This document shows, piece after piece, positions 35,597 through 48,192 of a DNA stretch of 64,000 nucleotides; the first letter of the stretch is position 1; the number at the start of each line of letters is the position of its first letter. The notes under the pieces are model-generated. The model worked only from the letters and a program-made list of their open reading frames with translations, did no database searches and was not told the origin of the DNA. The translations under genes and the position numbers were made by a program. The stretch comes from Formicarius rufipectus (lineage: Eukaryota > Chordata > Aves > Passeriformes > Formicariidae), in NCBI GenBank assembly GCA_013399695.1, contig VXAU01001352.1, positions 790,409-854,408 of the forward strand. Reading direction: 5' to 3'.

Positions 35597-38500
35597 GCTG
35601 CTGTGTTTCTGGTGGTTTGAATGCAGATTGAACAATGCTGTGACAATGACAATGTTTAGTAAGCACTTGGAGACCTGACTGGGTGTTGTTGTACCCAGTT
35701 TGACTGTGAAGCTGATGCACCTTTTGCTGTAGGCAAAACCAGCTCATATTGCAACAATTTTGAGATCCAGGCACGTGGTTGTGTGGAAAAATAAATCATG
35801 CCTTTCTAGAGCAAGGTGTAGAATATGGATCTGGGGAGTTGAGTAGAGATTTATCACAGTGTGACTTTCTTTTGCTTCTGGCAGATTCCATTTTACACAA
35901 ATCTAGACTTTGTATTAGATTTAACATGTAGGCAGCTCCCTCTCCAGCTGAAGCGATTTAGAAAACAGTTTTATTACATTTCATTTGAAATTATTTTGTC
36001 TCTTCTCTGAAATAAATTCCCCAAAATAAAAATATCTTCACTGGGCTTCAGGAACTAAGATAAATTCTCTACTGGTAGAGACTATTTAAATATTGTCTGT
36101 AGCCAAAGGTGTTAAGCTCCACTAGAGGGGAGTGTGATCAGTTGCCTTGTCTCACCTTCTGAGACCATTACTCTTAAATCCATTCTCTCTGTATTCACCT
36201 GGGGTTATCTTTTTAGTCTGAAGTATTTTTAGTTGTATCTAAACTCTAAGCCACTCACTACATTTTGCTAAACAGAAACATATATTTAGGGTTAAGGGGA
36301 TAGTCACAAATCTACACTTTACATGATGAATTCAAGTACGAGAGAACACAGGGTATTGGGGCAAACATTAACTTCAGGTGGCATTTTTAACTCTCTAAGA
36401 AGTTATTTCATATATGTGCATACATGTACACATACATATGCGTGGATATTTACATGTATGTACACACACACATGCACATGGATATGGATATATTACAGCT
36501 ATGGTAAAATATACACATCAGGCTGAAAATTTTCTGAATGTAATTTTGGGCTCTCCGTCAAGCTTTTTGTGTTTGTGTTCATAGTTATTTCTAAAGCATC
36601 TGCACTGAGTTGCTCCACTGACCTGTGTAGTTTAACAGAATAATAATAACGTGCAGCATTGGATTTCTGTCTGGATAATGAGATCTTTCACTTCTAGCAA
36701 TAGCTGTTTTTCACTTAACTCTTGCAAGTAAAGGGCTGCCTTTTCCTCCAGGCATTTGGATGCCCATGGTTCCTGTGGCAAACTGTTCCCACTGACAACA
36801 GATTTCACCCCCACACTACCTTTGTCCATGTAGGATTCAGATCAAATCAGAATTATGCATTTTTTTTTCTTTTTGGTCTATTTTGACCTGTGAAAACTAA
36901 TTAGATACCACTTAGAGCCTCTAACCAGACAGTCATTAAGTAATACCTTTTATTTTGAAACTGGGCTGTTATAATGTGTGAAAAGGCCTTAAAAAATATA
37001 TTTCTGAAACCCTGGTAGAAAAACATATGACTTATTGCCTGTCACCTTTCCTGAATTCAGTGTTTGAGGGATGGATGTTTGTCCTTACCAGAGGGACATT
37101 GCAAAGTATTGTATAGTTGTTCTGTCTACATACCACATGTTTAATTTTCAGTTGTTTTCTGTTTATGAAAACATTTGTGTGAGCAGATGTGTTGAGATGT
37201 CTTTTCTTTGCTAACAATTGAAGCCAGTACGTAATTTCTCACTTGCTTCAATATGCTTTTCACTATTCAATTAAAGTTGTTTTGAGTATTTTTTTTTTCA
37301 TTGAGCAAGATTTTGTTTTTGAAGTGGCCCCACACACTTAACTGGTTTTAATTCCGCTGCTCATTCCAATGAGATAATGGTATATGCCAAGTTAGAGCCC
37401 TTTTTGGGTGGGTCCACTCTATTTTATTTGCTAGTCCTCCTATGTTGGAAAATGAATACACTGTTCTTTGCTGTAAACTTAAGAATGTAAATATGAAAGG
37501 AAATGCCACCAGTTCCCTTTGGGGTCTCAGAGCCAGCTGTTTTCAGAGACATGATCTTGAATAAAACTGGGTACACTGGTAGGTTGTTTTCTTTTCTCTC
37601 TTGTGAGCTGTGATGTCAATAAGAAGCAGATTTGGCCATAAGGAAAGTGTTGAATTCCTTCTTCCAACATGTTTGTTTTGAGGCTACATTGACAAAGTCA
37701 GTGGGTTGGCTGTTGTATTCTGATGTTCTCTGTGCCAATGAATGTAGAAGTTGAGTTCCTCCACAGCTTTGCACAACTGGGGTCTCATGTCCCTAGGAAA
37801 ATATCGGGTAATTGAGATAGTCTTTGGCATAATGGAGAAATCTGGATATTGTTTTGCTTGCTATGATATATTAATTGAAGTAACAAAGGGCTTTAACTCC
37901 AGTTTGAAGTGATCATAATTCTCTTGCACTGTACATTAGAAGTATTTTATGAATTTTTTACATAGCAGCATTGGTCCAAGAAGAGGAACTGGGGAAAATT
38001 ACCCCAATGACAAATTATTGTTACTTGTCTGCTCTAATCACCAAAGCCAATCTTTGGATTATCATATCTACTGAATGGGCTGCCTGTATACAGAGATTAT
38101 TCCAGGAGAATAATGAAAAGGAATCTAGAAGATTCAGGAATTTTTGTCTTTCAATGTGTGTTAATATAATGTAATACTAATATTGTCCTCACAGTGAAGA
38201 ATTATACAAAAATCTTGCCTTAAAACTACCAGCCAAACAAGGAGTCCTGTCTGTGATAAATGTCTCCTGACTGCTCCTGTAGCCAGGGGATTTCTCCTAG
38301 AGATATCTGCAAAGTGCAAAGAAAACATGAGAATAGCTTTGGAATTTGCTGCCTCTTTGAGGAGGATTGCTGCTTAAATATGATTATTGAGGGCTCTGCC
38401 ATTGTTAGAACTAATAGAAATCATCCATCAAGCATGTTGCTGTTTCTCTGTTGGCTTCACCCTCTGCTATGGTGGTCACTGGTTCCACAGCCCTCCTCAG

Positions 38501-39240
38501 TTGCTTGTGCTTCCTCAACTGGAAGGTTTTGTGGTGGTTGTTAGGAGAACATGGTGACTACATCAGAGAAAAGCAAGAGAGCATTCTCCTGGCTACAGCT
38601 GTTTAAGTTCATTCTATAGCTGAATAAAACTGTATTTATGTAGCTCTGTGCAGTTTGTGGTATCTCCCATTTAGTCGTTGCTAACTGTTGGCAAACAGGT
38701 TGTGTGTTCTTGCAAAAGGGCCAGCGTTGCCATCTCCTGTAAACAGTGTCCTGTTTTGAAGATAGTCCTGTTCAGATGTGGAATAAACTACCAGGAGTAG
38801 GGAACAACTCCTGTGTCTAAACCACAATGTCATGGTTTTAGTGTACTTTGTGGTATTCAAGGTGTTCTTGTGTCAGAGTGGGGGTAAAACACAGGGTAAA
38901 ATTGTTGGAGTGCAATTGCAGGCCTGGGGAGATGCTGCAAAGCCTCTGACATGACATCTGAGTCCAACCTCAGCCAACCCAGCAAACTAAAAGTTGTGTC
39001 CGAAGTGAACGAAACACAGCAGCGACAGGACTCTGTCTGGAATGAAGGTCAAACACATCATTAACCCACAGAGGATAAATCCAACTATTTACTCCTGGAA
39101 ATGTGCAGGAATAAATAGAATACAATAGCATTCATTGATTGTACGATCTGGACAAGTCATGAACAAAATCTGGGGAGAAATACTAGTTTATGTTGTACTT
39201 GTCCTTGATTGAATCACCAATTGTTCTGTTCCTCTTTTAG
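35597..39240. other. Intron 6, last 3.6 kb
   Basis: AT-rich unique sequence with a purine/pyrimidine alternating tract (36405-36495). It ends in the acceptor ttctgttcctcttttag before exon 7. The segment starting TGTCATGG at 38829 was considered as an LTR start and not accepted. Confidence 0.55.
36405..36495. repeat. Degenerate (AC/GT, ATAC)-rich alternating tract
   Basis: The sequence alternates purine and pyrimidine over most of about 90 bases (acatacatgtacacatac, tacacacacacatgcac), as in a degraded dinucleotide or tetranucleotide microsatellite. Confidence 0.75.
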
Positions 39241-39332
39241 GGTATGGTCAGACTGGCCCAGTGGCTCACAGAGGTGGATATGACTCCATTGCTGCTGCTG
39301 TTTCTGGTCTCATGCACATCACAGGGCATGAG
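39241..39332 (+). CDS. SUGCT: SUGCT exon 7
   Basis: The acceptor cctcttttag ends at 39240 and the donor GAG|GTATGG follows 39332. Two bases complete the Gly of SITG and the exon reads YGQTGPVAHRGGYDSIAAAV then SGLMHITGHE. The motif [FY]-G-x-x-G-P-x-x-x-x-x-[GA]-[YF]-D-x-x-x-[QS]-[AG] followed by S-G-L-M is diagnostic of the family. At 92 bases, its loss by exon skipping would shift the frame. It is isolated by 28 kb on the left and 7.8 kb on the right. Confidence 0.97.
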
Positions 39333-41504
39333 GTATGGTGTTCAACTTGCAAATTTAATGCATAATACATGTATGTATAATAAATTAATACATTATCTTT
39401 GTGTCTATAACCAAACCTGTCTGCTGTGTGGAACAGGTCAGCCTAAACTAACATATCTGTTGTGCAAGCCCTCCTGAGTCCAGCAGGAGGTCTCACCTCT
39501 GGGAGTCTAAGAAAAAAAGTGTTCATATCCTTCAGGTGTCTCACTCCAGGTTTGCAGAGCTATTGTCCAGGAAACAGCAAATGAAGAGGAAAAAAGAAAC
39601 CCCCTAAATCTCCAGGGAATAAATTGACAAATGTACATGTCAGTGGCCACTTGTTGTCACCTCAAGAGCTGGAATAGACACGTTGATGTTGTCAGGATGA
39701 TGGAACCATCGACGTGTGTGTGAAATCACACCTGTGCTTGAATATTGATATTCCCTCTTTAAGAGGGGGGACTGTGAAGCTATCTAAACAACTCTGACAA
39801 AAACTGCTTCCTCTAGTCATTCTGCCTGAAAATAAGCAGAGAGATGCCATTAGTGGTTGTGGAAAAGCTTTATGTGCTGCTATTCCCACCGATATCCAAG
39901 GTCTTTGGTAGCTGCAGGAAGCATTACAGAGGTAGTTAAGCATTTGAGGTACATGAGTATTCTAAGGACACATAGACTGTGTCTCTTCACCTCAGAAAAA
40001 TGCTGGCCAAATAAGTGTTCACTTCAGCTGTGCTGGATCACCTGCAGATGCAGGGAATGTGGTGTCCAAATGTCACTTCTCAAATGTGTTCTGCGCATCA
40101 TAAAAGCTACAAAGTGTTCTGGAGTGGTGCTCTGGGAGCAGTAGGGCAGGTCTTTGGAGGATGACACTTGCATGCCATAGGTAAACAAGCAGTTAAAGAA
40201 GTTTCTGTACTTAGTGTCAGCTACTGATGTTTGAGTAGGTTGTTCAAGTCTAACCACACATGATTTGGACACAGCTCTACTGTAGGGCTGATATTCTGCC
40301 AATAGACTTGTTTTCTGCTGAGAACAATGGCAAACATCAGACCTCTGTGCTTGTGGCAATTGTTACCAGAGTTGTCCCTTCCATTAGGAAAAAAAGAATC
40401 AAATAAAATCAAGCTTTGTTTGACTGAGTAAGCTGAAACGTCTTGTGCTGAGGGTTCTGAGGCTGTTTGTCCATTTGTACTGTGTTATTGGTGCACTTGT
40501 TGGATGTCCCGTCCCAGAACATGAGAGGACATAAAGCTGAGTGCAGTCCTTGCAGGTACTTCCCTTTAAATATATATAAATGCACACACACACCGAGCAG
40601 TGACTGAGCACAGTGACTGCAGTGTCAGGAAATGTTACCTTTGGACCCTTGTATGGAGATTAATCCTTTCAGTGCAATGCCAGAAACTTCATGCACACCT
40701 CCAAATATCCCAAACAGATTTAAAAGGGAGTGTAAGTTGTTAGAAAGGGGCAAATGTTGTGAGCACAAAGTAGACAAAGGAAGGTATGCTGAAAAATCGA
40801 AAAACACAGGACTCTTGTCAAGCTTTTAAGTGATGTGTGAGTGACAGAAAATACAGCTGTTATGCTGAATAATTGCATGTAAGTTGTATTATGAGAGTAA
40901 TAGTCCTCAGTGGCCATTATGAAGATGGATTTTATTAAAAGACTGTGTTAAGATCTACACTGGAAAACCAGATGTTCGCATCACCTCACCAAGACTTGAG
41001 GCAATGCAGTCATAGGAATTATTTAATCATTGTCAGTAACAGCTTTGTTCACTTGGAGCTTTTAATAATTCATTCAAACTTAGTCACTCTTTTGCATGAT
41101 TAAAATAAACTTGCTAAAACTCACTTCTTATTTTTCTTTATTTGAAGTTGTACACAGAGTATCTCCTCAGTTTCTCAAAACCATTTTTTGATGCATGGAG
41201 GGGCAGTTTTGTTTCCAAGACTTAAGGAGTCAGTGACTCCAAAGAAGCAAATGTGCCTTTTGTTGTTATAGTGAAGATTTACTCAAATGGCTTTAAAATC
41301 ATATTGTGTTTGAAAGTTACTTTAAAATAGCAAAGTGTTATTAATAGTAAAATCTTCCATGTTTTTCTTATATTTATGTTCATGTGACTGTGTTTAACCC
41401 TAACCCTGAACAAAAGTAGAAGTCCTTGTTTCAGTCAACAGGTAGAAAAGTGGCCAAAGTAAAGAAGAAAAAAAAAAAATTGCTCATTCTTGCACGCTAT
41501 TTTT

Positions 41505-41535
<31 letters not shown>

Positions 41536-43159
41536 ACCAAAAAAACCTTAAATTATTTGTTGACCAGATAACATGGAATTTATGTACTAAAAGCAGTATA
41601 GCAAACTAAAGCATGATTTTTTTCCCTTAAATAAAATAGAAAAGGTGACTCATGAACTGGAAAAGAAAAAAAAAAAGGAAAATTATAAAAGACGGTGTTG
41701 CTTTTGTTTTGCATTGTGGCAACTATAGATGAGTCAGCATAACAGCAGCAGTCCAACGGTGCTCTGGGGAAGCTTCCCTTTGGTGAACAAACCATGGAAT
41801 GTGCTTGCAGGATAGTCCTGGAGGCATCAGCTGAGGCAGGAAACAAATTATAATGGATTTCAGCAGCAGCAGCAGCAAAATGTCTACATAATGACTGAGG
41901 TGCTTGATGGTGAGGCATACATATTTATTTTGAGGTATACATATTTACATATATACATATTTACAGCTCCTCACAAAGTATTTTAACAATGGGATACTAA
42001 AATTTTGCCCTGAACCTTGAAATCAAGCCCTAACTTCTGCAATATTGCCAAGTTGCAGACACAAATGCATTTGTGCTGGTGTGGTTTCTGCTGGTTGCAC
42101 AAAACCAAACACAGCTGAAGCCCATCTTTAAGTCATGTTTTCTTGTGCAGGGGTGTGTGTGGAATTCAAGTTCTTACACATGTTCCTACTGAGTTAAAGT
42201 GGATTGCACCTGTGAAATCTGAAATTCTAGGGAGTTTCTAGGGGCAATCTGTTTTGTGTATATCAAGAACACAAACCCATTCTGAATCAAAGTGGTTGCT
42301 TCAGGCCACATTCAGGTTTTTCTTTACATAAATTAAAATACGCTAAAGGACAGAGTTTGAACTGATGACACTTTTATTGTCCTGGATGACAAAATTTATA
42401 GTTATATCCTGGTTAAATGCCACATTCAAGCTTCATAAACCTTTTTCTTAATATATTCAGATATATCAGTGCCAGATGAATATGCCTTTGATGAAAATTT
42501 CTATGGCTCATTAAGGCAATAACTTGAAATTAATTAAATAAACCTCAATTTGGATACAAATCGCCTTCCATCTCCGAGTTGATTATTACATGCAGTTTTC
42601 AATACTCAAAGTATCTTTATGGTGGTGTGTTCTTTCTTGCTGAAGAAACATTTTTGTTTTCCTGAACATCAGACATCAAGACATGATTTGGATCTTCAAT
42701 CCAGAGAGACCATTTTTCAACTTAAATCCAAACTGTAACAAAAAGGTACACAGAGTATTTAGCTGAGAGCTGTTGAAACATACAGCTATTACTGGTTCAA
42801 ATCATCATCAGCAACTCTTTCACATCTGTAAAGACTACTGGACTTAGAAGGCTTTGATTAAGCTTGTAATTTCAAAACAATTTTCATTTTTAATGGATGA
42901 TTTTTATATTTTGATGTAAGTTTGGGAAGAGGAATGATGTCAAAGGGCAAAAAAAAAAGACAAGACTCCGGAGAGGAAGCTTCCAAAACATGCTGTGGCT
43001 GTCTCTGGGCCAGAATGTGTTGACAAATTGTAAGGAATTTAGCAAACAGCAAAAACTAGGAATAAAAGTGTAAACTGGTCACAAGGTTGAGCAATAGCAA
43101 AGCAGAGTGATGTAAGAAAGGGTCTGCCCTGCTGGAGTGAATATTTTTCTTTTCAAAGG
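39333..43159. other. Intron 7, first 3.8 kb
   Basis: AT-rich unique sequence. It contains an (AAAAC)n microsatellite at about 41504-41545, a short GCA run at 41862-41876, and a short telomere-like word at 41395-41406. No element or exon recognised. Confidence 0.55.
41504..41545. repeat. (AAAAC)n microsatellite
   Basis: About five tandem AAAAC/AAAACA units followed by A-rich variants. Confidence 0.9.
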
Positions 43160-43455
43160 AGGAAAGGACAAGGGGGCATGGCCTTGAGCTCTGCCAGGGG
43201 AGGTTTAGGGTGGATATCAGGAAGAAATTCTTTACAGAGAGTGATCAGGCATTGGAATGGGCTGCCCAGAGAGGGGGTGGATTCACCATCCCTGGAGGTG
43301 CTTGAGATGAGACTGGATGCGGCACCAGAGCCATGGGCTGGGAATCACAGTGGGTTGGATCAAGGGTTGGACTTGATGATCTTGGAGGTCTCTTCCAACC
43401 CAATTGATTCTAGGATTCTATGATTCTGTAATTCTGTGCTTCTGTGATTCTGTGA
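43160..43455 (+). mobile_element. CR1 3' end fragment, sense
   Basis: It starts near aaggacaagggggcatgg, then has the CR1 3' UTR words tggatatcaggaagaaattc, aatgggctgcccagagag and tcttggaggtctcttccaac. It finishes with a run of the tail unit (attctatg, attctgta, attctgtg). Only the last 300 bases of the element are present, the typical 5'-truncated CR1. Confidence 0.94.
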
Positions 43456-46139
43456 CATGTGCTGGTGCTGCACCTAATTAAGGTCCAACCCAGCCTCTGA
43501 ACCTGGATGGCAGCCTGTTTTGCTTAAGGCACTTCTCCCTGACTAGGGCTACATTTTGCCTCTCCACCGGAACAGTAAAATCACTTTTGGCTGGCAGGGG
43601 TGGTGGTGTTTGTTGCTTTGGAATAACCTGCTTGAATAACAGATGCTGTTCAGATCCTCCCTTTACCCACCTAACCGGAATGGTGTTAGCTACACAAAAG
43701 TACTGCCCTGCTGTCAGAAGCTCTGCCTAAAGGAAGGTATTTCTGTGTGTGTGGAGCTTCATCCTTCATGGAAAGCAGCTTCCTCTCCCTTCCTCTGCAG
43801 GACAGAGGTGTAAACCTGAGTGAACCAATTTCCCAGCTAAGCACCCTGCCACAGAAAGGCTGATTTATGCACAGCAGCTGATTAACTCTGATTAAATGCT
43901 GAAAAGTGGCAGCTAGTCATGAATCTTGTTAGAAAGACCAAGGAAGGCTAGAAATTGTGTGGACTGGTTCAGAATCATCCTAACATTTCACAGGATAAAA
44001 TAAACACACCATATTCTGAAAACCCCTAACAATAACAGTATGGTGCTAGTAGTTTGTGGGAGTGCTCTGTAAAGGGAAGTTGTGGAAGTATTAGAAATAA
44101 AGGTGAACTTTTTCCTGAGGCAAACAGGTGTTTGCTTTTAAATGGTGGGTAGTTTGGTACTTGATAAGGAAAGTTCTGGAATCAAGCAAACTCATGTGTA
44201 GCAATCTATTTAAATAGTCCTGGTTTCTGTATCTTCAAAGTGTAGTTTTCTCATTCGAGAGTGAAATTAATGACACTTTGAAAATGGTGTAAAGTGTTTT
44301 CAAAGCAAGAATGTTGCTGCACATCTGTTTGCAAAAGCTAAAGTCTTGATATTTCCTCAACCCAGCCAATGTAATGAAATGTCTGTAATGAAGAAAGAAC
44401 AATTTAGCCTAAAAACCAAACTGAGGTCTTGCAGCAGATAACATGGGGGAAACATTGGTGTTTTTGTTGTTGTTGTTGTTGTTGTTTTGGTTTTTTTTTT
44501 TAATTTATTTTTTTGTTGTTTGTTTGGGTTTTTTTTGTTTTGTTTTTCTCCCCAGAGCTATCACTTTCTCATTTGTCAATTAATTTTCTCAGTAGGCTGT
44601 GCATACATCCATGAAAGAGAACTTTCTTTCCTGGTTTCCCCCAGAGCTGAGTGCAAGGAGAGCAGTGTATGGCTGGAACCTCGAGTTGTCTTTCCCATTG
44701 GGAAGCTGAAGTAGCTTAGCATGGGATGTGGAGGAGGAAGAAATAAGAGGTTCTTCAAAAAGTGGTGCTTCCTAAAGCTGTGTGGTTTGTGTATCCTGCA
44801 GATCTCTAGGCTATCGGTAGTCATTAATCCTTACTGCAGTTTTTATGGGAATAACTCAAAATTTTTTTTTAATTTTGTCATATTTGATACAGATTTTATA
44901 AGTTTTAGTCACTTCCATGATGTGAATGAAATAACAGCCTTTTCCATGTTACATAGGAAATATTGTCCTACCGTCTGTTGTTTCACAATTGCCCTATTAA
45001 TGTCACTGATAATACAATAAAAATTATTTTAGGAAAAATATCACAATTTACATATGACTTGATACCAGACTGACATAAATCCTGTTGGATTGCAAAAGAA
45101 AAAAGATGGTAAAGATTAATTTTCTTCCATGAAGTCAAACCACTCTTTTAAAAATATCAGCAAACAGCTCTTGCAGTCTTGATTACAAATTACTATTACA
45201 ATAATTATGCTTGCCAGTTTAGACATGGCTAATCAAAATAATTTTGTAAATTCAATTTTATTGAACTTATGCTACATTAATTTAAATTCATTTATGGAAA
45301 CTTCACAAACAGTTGTTATTTGTCAATTATACTGATTTTGAGTTGTCTTATGATAGGCTTACTGGGGAGCTAAAACTCTGGGACAGTCCCATTAGTTTTT
45401 CTTCAACACTTTAAGAAAAAACCCAAACAAATTACTTCAAAACAAGGAACCTCTGTCAGAATCTGGTCACCTGACCCCAACATTTTCATGTAGGAAATGG
45501 GAGAATGTCTCAGAAGAAGCACTTTTGAGATGCTGTGATAAAAGCCCGGGTGGACTGAGATTAGCAGTTCGCTTTGCCATCGATTGCAGCAAAGTTGTAT
45601 TTTGTGCCAATGACTAGAGAAGTTCTGAAACACAGGATGTAAAATGGAGATCCTTCCCTTGTTGCCACAAAAGGGATGACACCCTGAAAAAGGATATTTG
45701 AACCAACAACTTTTCAGTGACTTCAGTCAGGTCAAGAATTTGCATTTATTGACTTGTGCAACGTTTTCCTGTGCTAGCAAAAAGTTGTTCTTGTTTTCTT
45801 GCTGGAAGCCTGGAGTGTGTGTACTGGCAAATGCAAAGCTGAGCTCTGGCTGGGGGAGGGATGGAAGAGGAGGGAGAAAAATGGAGGGAGGACAATGGAG
45901 AAATGTGGTTCTGCCTTTCAAACAGGCAGGCACCTGCGTCAGCATCCTCTGGGAATTGTTTAGACCTTTGGCTTCTGGGCATAATAAAATTCAGTCTTCA
46001 TTGGCTTCTCTTGTCTCTAACATTATATCTTTTCCTTTTGCACTGCTGAGTTGGAGTTTTATGTTATTAGGGGGGAAAATGTAATATAATAAATCATCGA
46101 CAATTTGAAGTGTGCAGCATCTCAGATTGACAATTTGTG
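43456..46139. other. Intron 7 segment without recognised elements
   Basis: Unique AT-rich sequence with a (TTG)n run at 44464-44485 and neighbouring T-rich low-complexity sequence to about 44550. The ORF 45698-46084 (128 codons) shows no motif. Confidence 0.55.
44460..44550. repeat. (TTG)n microsatellite with T-rich flank
   Basis: Seven to eight TTG units followed by T runs and further TTTGTT words. Confidence 0.88.
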
Positions 46140-47090
46140 TACATGCTGAAAGAATACCTGGGGTTTGGTGGTGGTTTTTATACTTCAGTTCCCTCCAAGA
46201 TGGCAATTTCTTGCATGGACTGCAAGTCTTTGAGTGCAACCATCCAGCCAATTATCCATCCATTGGATTTGTGTCTCTCGAGTTTAAGAGACGAGGATGT
46301 CACATGGGATATTGTCACATGCTTCGCACGGGTCCATGTAAATGACATCAGTCCCTGTGCCCATGTCTACAGCTGCTGGGACCCCATCACAGAAGGGCCA
46401 CTGAACTTGTTGGGCACAGCCTGCCCTTAGTGAAGCCCTGTTGCCTGTCACAAATCACCTGCTTATTTTCCAAGTGCCTTAACATAGCTTCGAGGAGGAT
46501 CTGCTCCATAATTCTGATGGATATGAAGATGAGACTGATGGCCTGTAGTTCCCTGAGTCTTTCTGTTTCCCTTTTTAAAAATGGGGGTTATGTTTCCCCT
46601 TTTTCCAGTCAGTGGGAACTTCACTGGGCTACTTCTCAAATATGATGGATAGTGGCTTAACCACTTCCACTACCACCTGCCTTGGGTCCTGTGGATGTAT
46701 GTTGTTAGGTCCAATGGACTGGGGACTTTCAGGTTTCTTGAACCTGCTCTCCTACAGTGTCTGGCTCTACCTTATTGTCTCTCTAAGAGACGTTGGAATG
46801 GCTGAAGTCTCCCGTGAGGACCAGGGCTGGTAAATGTGAGGCCACTGTTGTCTGCAGAGGGCCTCACCCATGCTGTCCTCCTGGGTGGGCAGCACTGTAA
46901 TGTCACTCATACCTGCCCTCCCTGTGCTGCCAGCTCCTGATCCATCCGCAGGTGGAACTCCACGTGCTCCAGCTGGTCATTGACACAGAGGGCAACACTG
47001 TCTCCCTGTCTCCTCTGCCTGTCCCCCCAATATCCCTCCATTCCAACACTCCAGTCACAGGATTCATAGCCCTGTGCAGTTGTGTTGTCT
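46140..47090 (-). mobile_element. CR1 ORF2 fragment, antisense, just upstream of exon 8
   Basis: On the - strand the block encodes decayed CR1 endonuclease sequence at its right part (reverse complement of tgaagtctcccgtgagga onward) and the front of the reverse transcriptase at its left part (GKRGNITPIFK-like and Q-G-F-x-K-G words from 46410-46620). It is internally deleted and has no CR1 tail at its left end, so both ends are truncated. It stops about 70 bases before the exon 8 acceptor at 47157, next to the polypyrimidine tract. Confidence 0.85.
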
Positions 47091-47157
47091 TTACCTGTTT
47101 TTATAATTGTTTTCTTTGTCTTGTCTTGTTTTGGGGTGTTTTCTTCTTTTTCTTTAG

Positions 47158-47301
47158 GATGGGGAGCCGGTCAGAGTGGGAGTAGCAATGACAGATCTTG
47201 CTACTGGCTTGTACACGTGTGGAGCAATTATGGCTGGTCTGCTTCAGAGGCACAAGACAGGAAAAGGGCTGCACATTGACTGCAATCTCTTGTCAACTCA
47301 G
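47158..47301 (+). CDS. SUGCT: SUGCT exon 8 with the presumed catalytic aspartate
   Basis: Acceptor ttcttctttttctttag, donor CAG|GTAGGA; 144 bases, 48 whole codons, phase 0 at both ends. It reads DGEPVRVGVAMTDLATGLYT, CGAIMAGLLQRHKTGKGLHI and DCNLLSTQ. In family III enzymes such as formyl-CoA transferase, an Asp in the G-x-x-x-x-D-x-x-[TS]-G block forms the acyl-enzyme anhydrides. The matching Asp here is the codon 47194-47196. The following A-x-x-A-L-x-x-[RK]-x-x-[TS]-G-x-G-x-x-[IV]-D-x-[SN]-[LM] block is also conserved. The next exon should start with the VACLSHI-like segment and was not found in the window. Confidence 0.97.
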
Positions 47302-48119
47302 GTAGGAATTTTAAAAATATTGCATTTGCTGTGTTTGAACCTAAACATGCCATTTGGGCACAACTTAATGCGCATTAGTGACTGCAATTAATTACAATAA
47401 TAATGACAATAATGGCATTAGTGATTGTTTTTTTATTGTGGCCCTCTGGTAGTCACTATTTTAGAGTTCCCAGTGCATTAAGTTTGGCTTTCATTTTTCA
47501 CAGAGGACTGGCATGTTCTTGGGAAACACAGGTTTATAATGTCCCTGAGACTGTACCAGTTGTAGTAGGTAATTGAGGTAGACAAGCATTAAGTGTTGAA
47601 AGGGAACTCCTGGCACCGGGCAACGTTACTGCCAAAGTGACTGAATGACTCGGGCACAATTACCCAGGGTAATCAAGTATTACCCAAGTTTCAAGGTAAT
47701 GAGAATTAAAGAATAACATTAGCTTGAAGATGCAGCACTTTTCTTAGGCATAGTGAAGACAAAGATGTTTTGATCATGGACAATATACCATATACTACAA
47801 ATAATGACATCTTGAAGTTGTCTTTGGACATTTAAGCACCGTTAGTGCAGTAATTTATAATTTGCAAAAAGGAAGTGATGTTGGTATGAGCTGCATGTGA
47901 TTGGATGGTATGTTGGTTTGCTGATGGAGTTACATGCTGGTACCAGTTGGGTATGTGGTGCAGAGGAATTTTTGTTTGCACTTTAAAATGTGCATCAAAA
48001 TTGTAAGAAGTTCTAATCAAAGCTACCACGGTGCTCTGTTATTTTTTTTTTTTTTATTCAAATCAGTGTGTTTTTCTTCACATTATATCTGGCGGTACAG
48101 TTGAGAGATGTGCTAAAAG
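47302..48119. other. Intron 8, first 0.8 kb
   Basis: Unique AT-rich sequence after the GTAGGA donor; a T-run at 48041-48055. No element recognised. Confidence 0.55.
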
Positions 48120-48192
48120 TTGGCCCAGGTGTGAGAAGGAGGTTGGACAAGATGACCTAAAAATACTCCTTCCCACCTATATAATTGTGTGA
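48120..48192 (+). mobile_element. Old CR1 3' terminus, sense
   Basis: The words aggaggttggacaagatgac and ccttcccacctatataatt, then tgtgtgat, match the last 70 bases of CR1 with several substitutions and a partly lost tail. It is short and diverged. Confidence 0.72.

Noticed and set aside
38829..39130. Segment starting TGTCATGGTTTTAG that resembles an avian ERV LTR start, with an AATAAA near 39110
   Set aside because: No matching CA end or target-site duplication was found and the similarity covers only the first dozen bases.
45698..46084. 128-codon + strand ORF in intron 7
   Set aside because: No domain, overlapping ORFs on the other strand of similar length, and no splice or promoter support.
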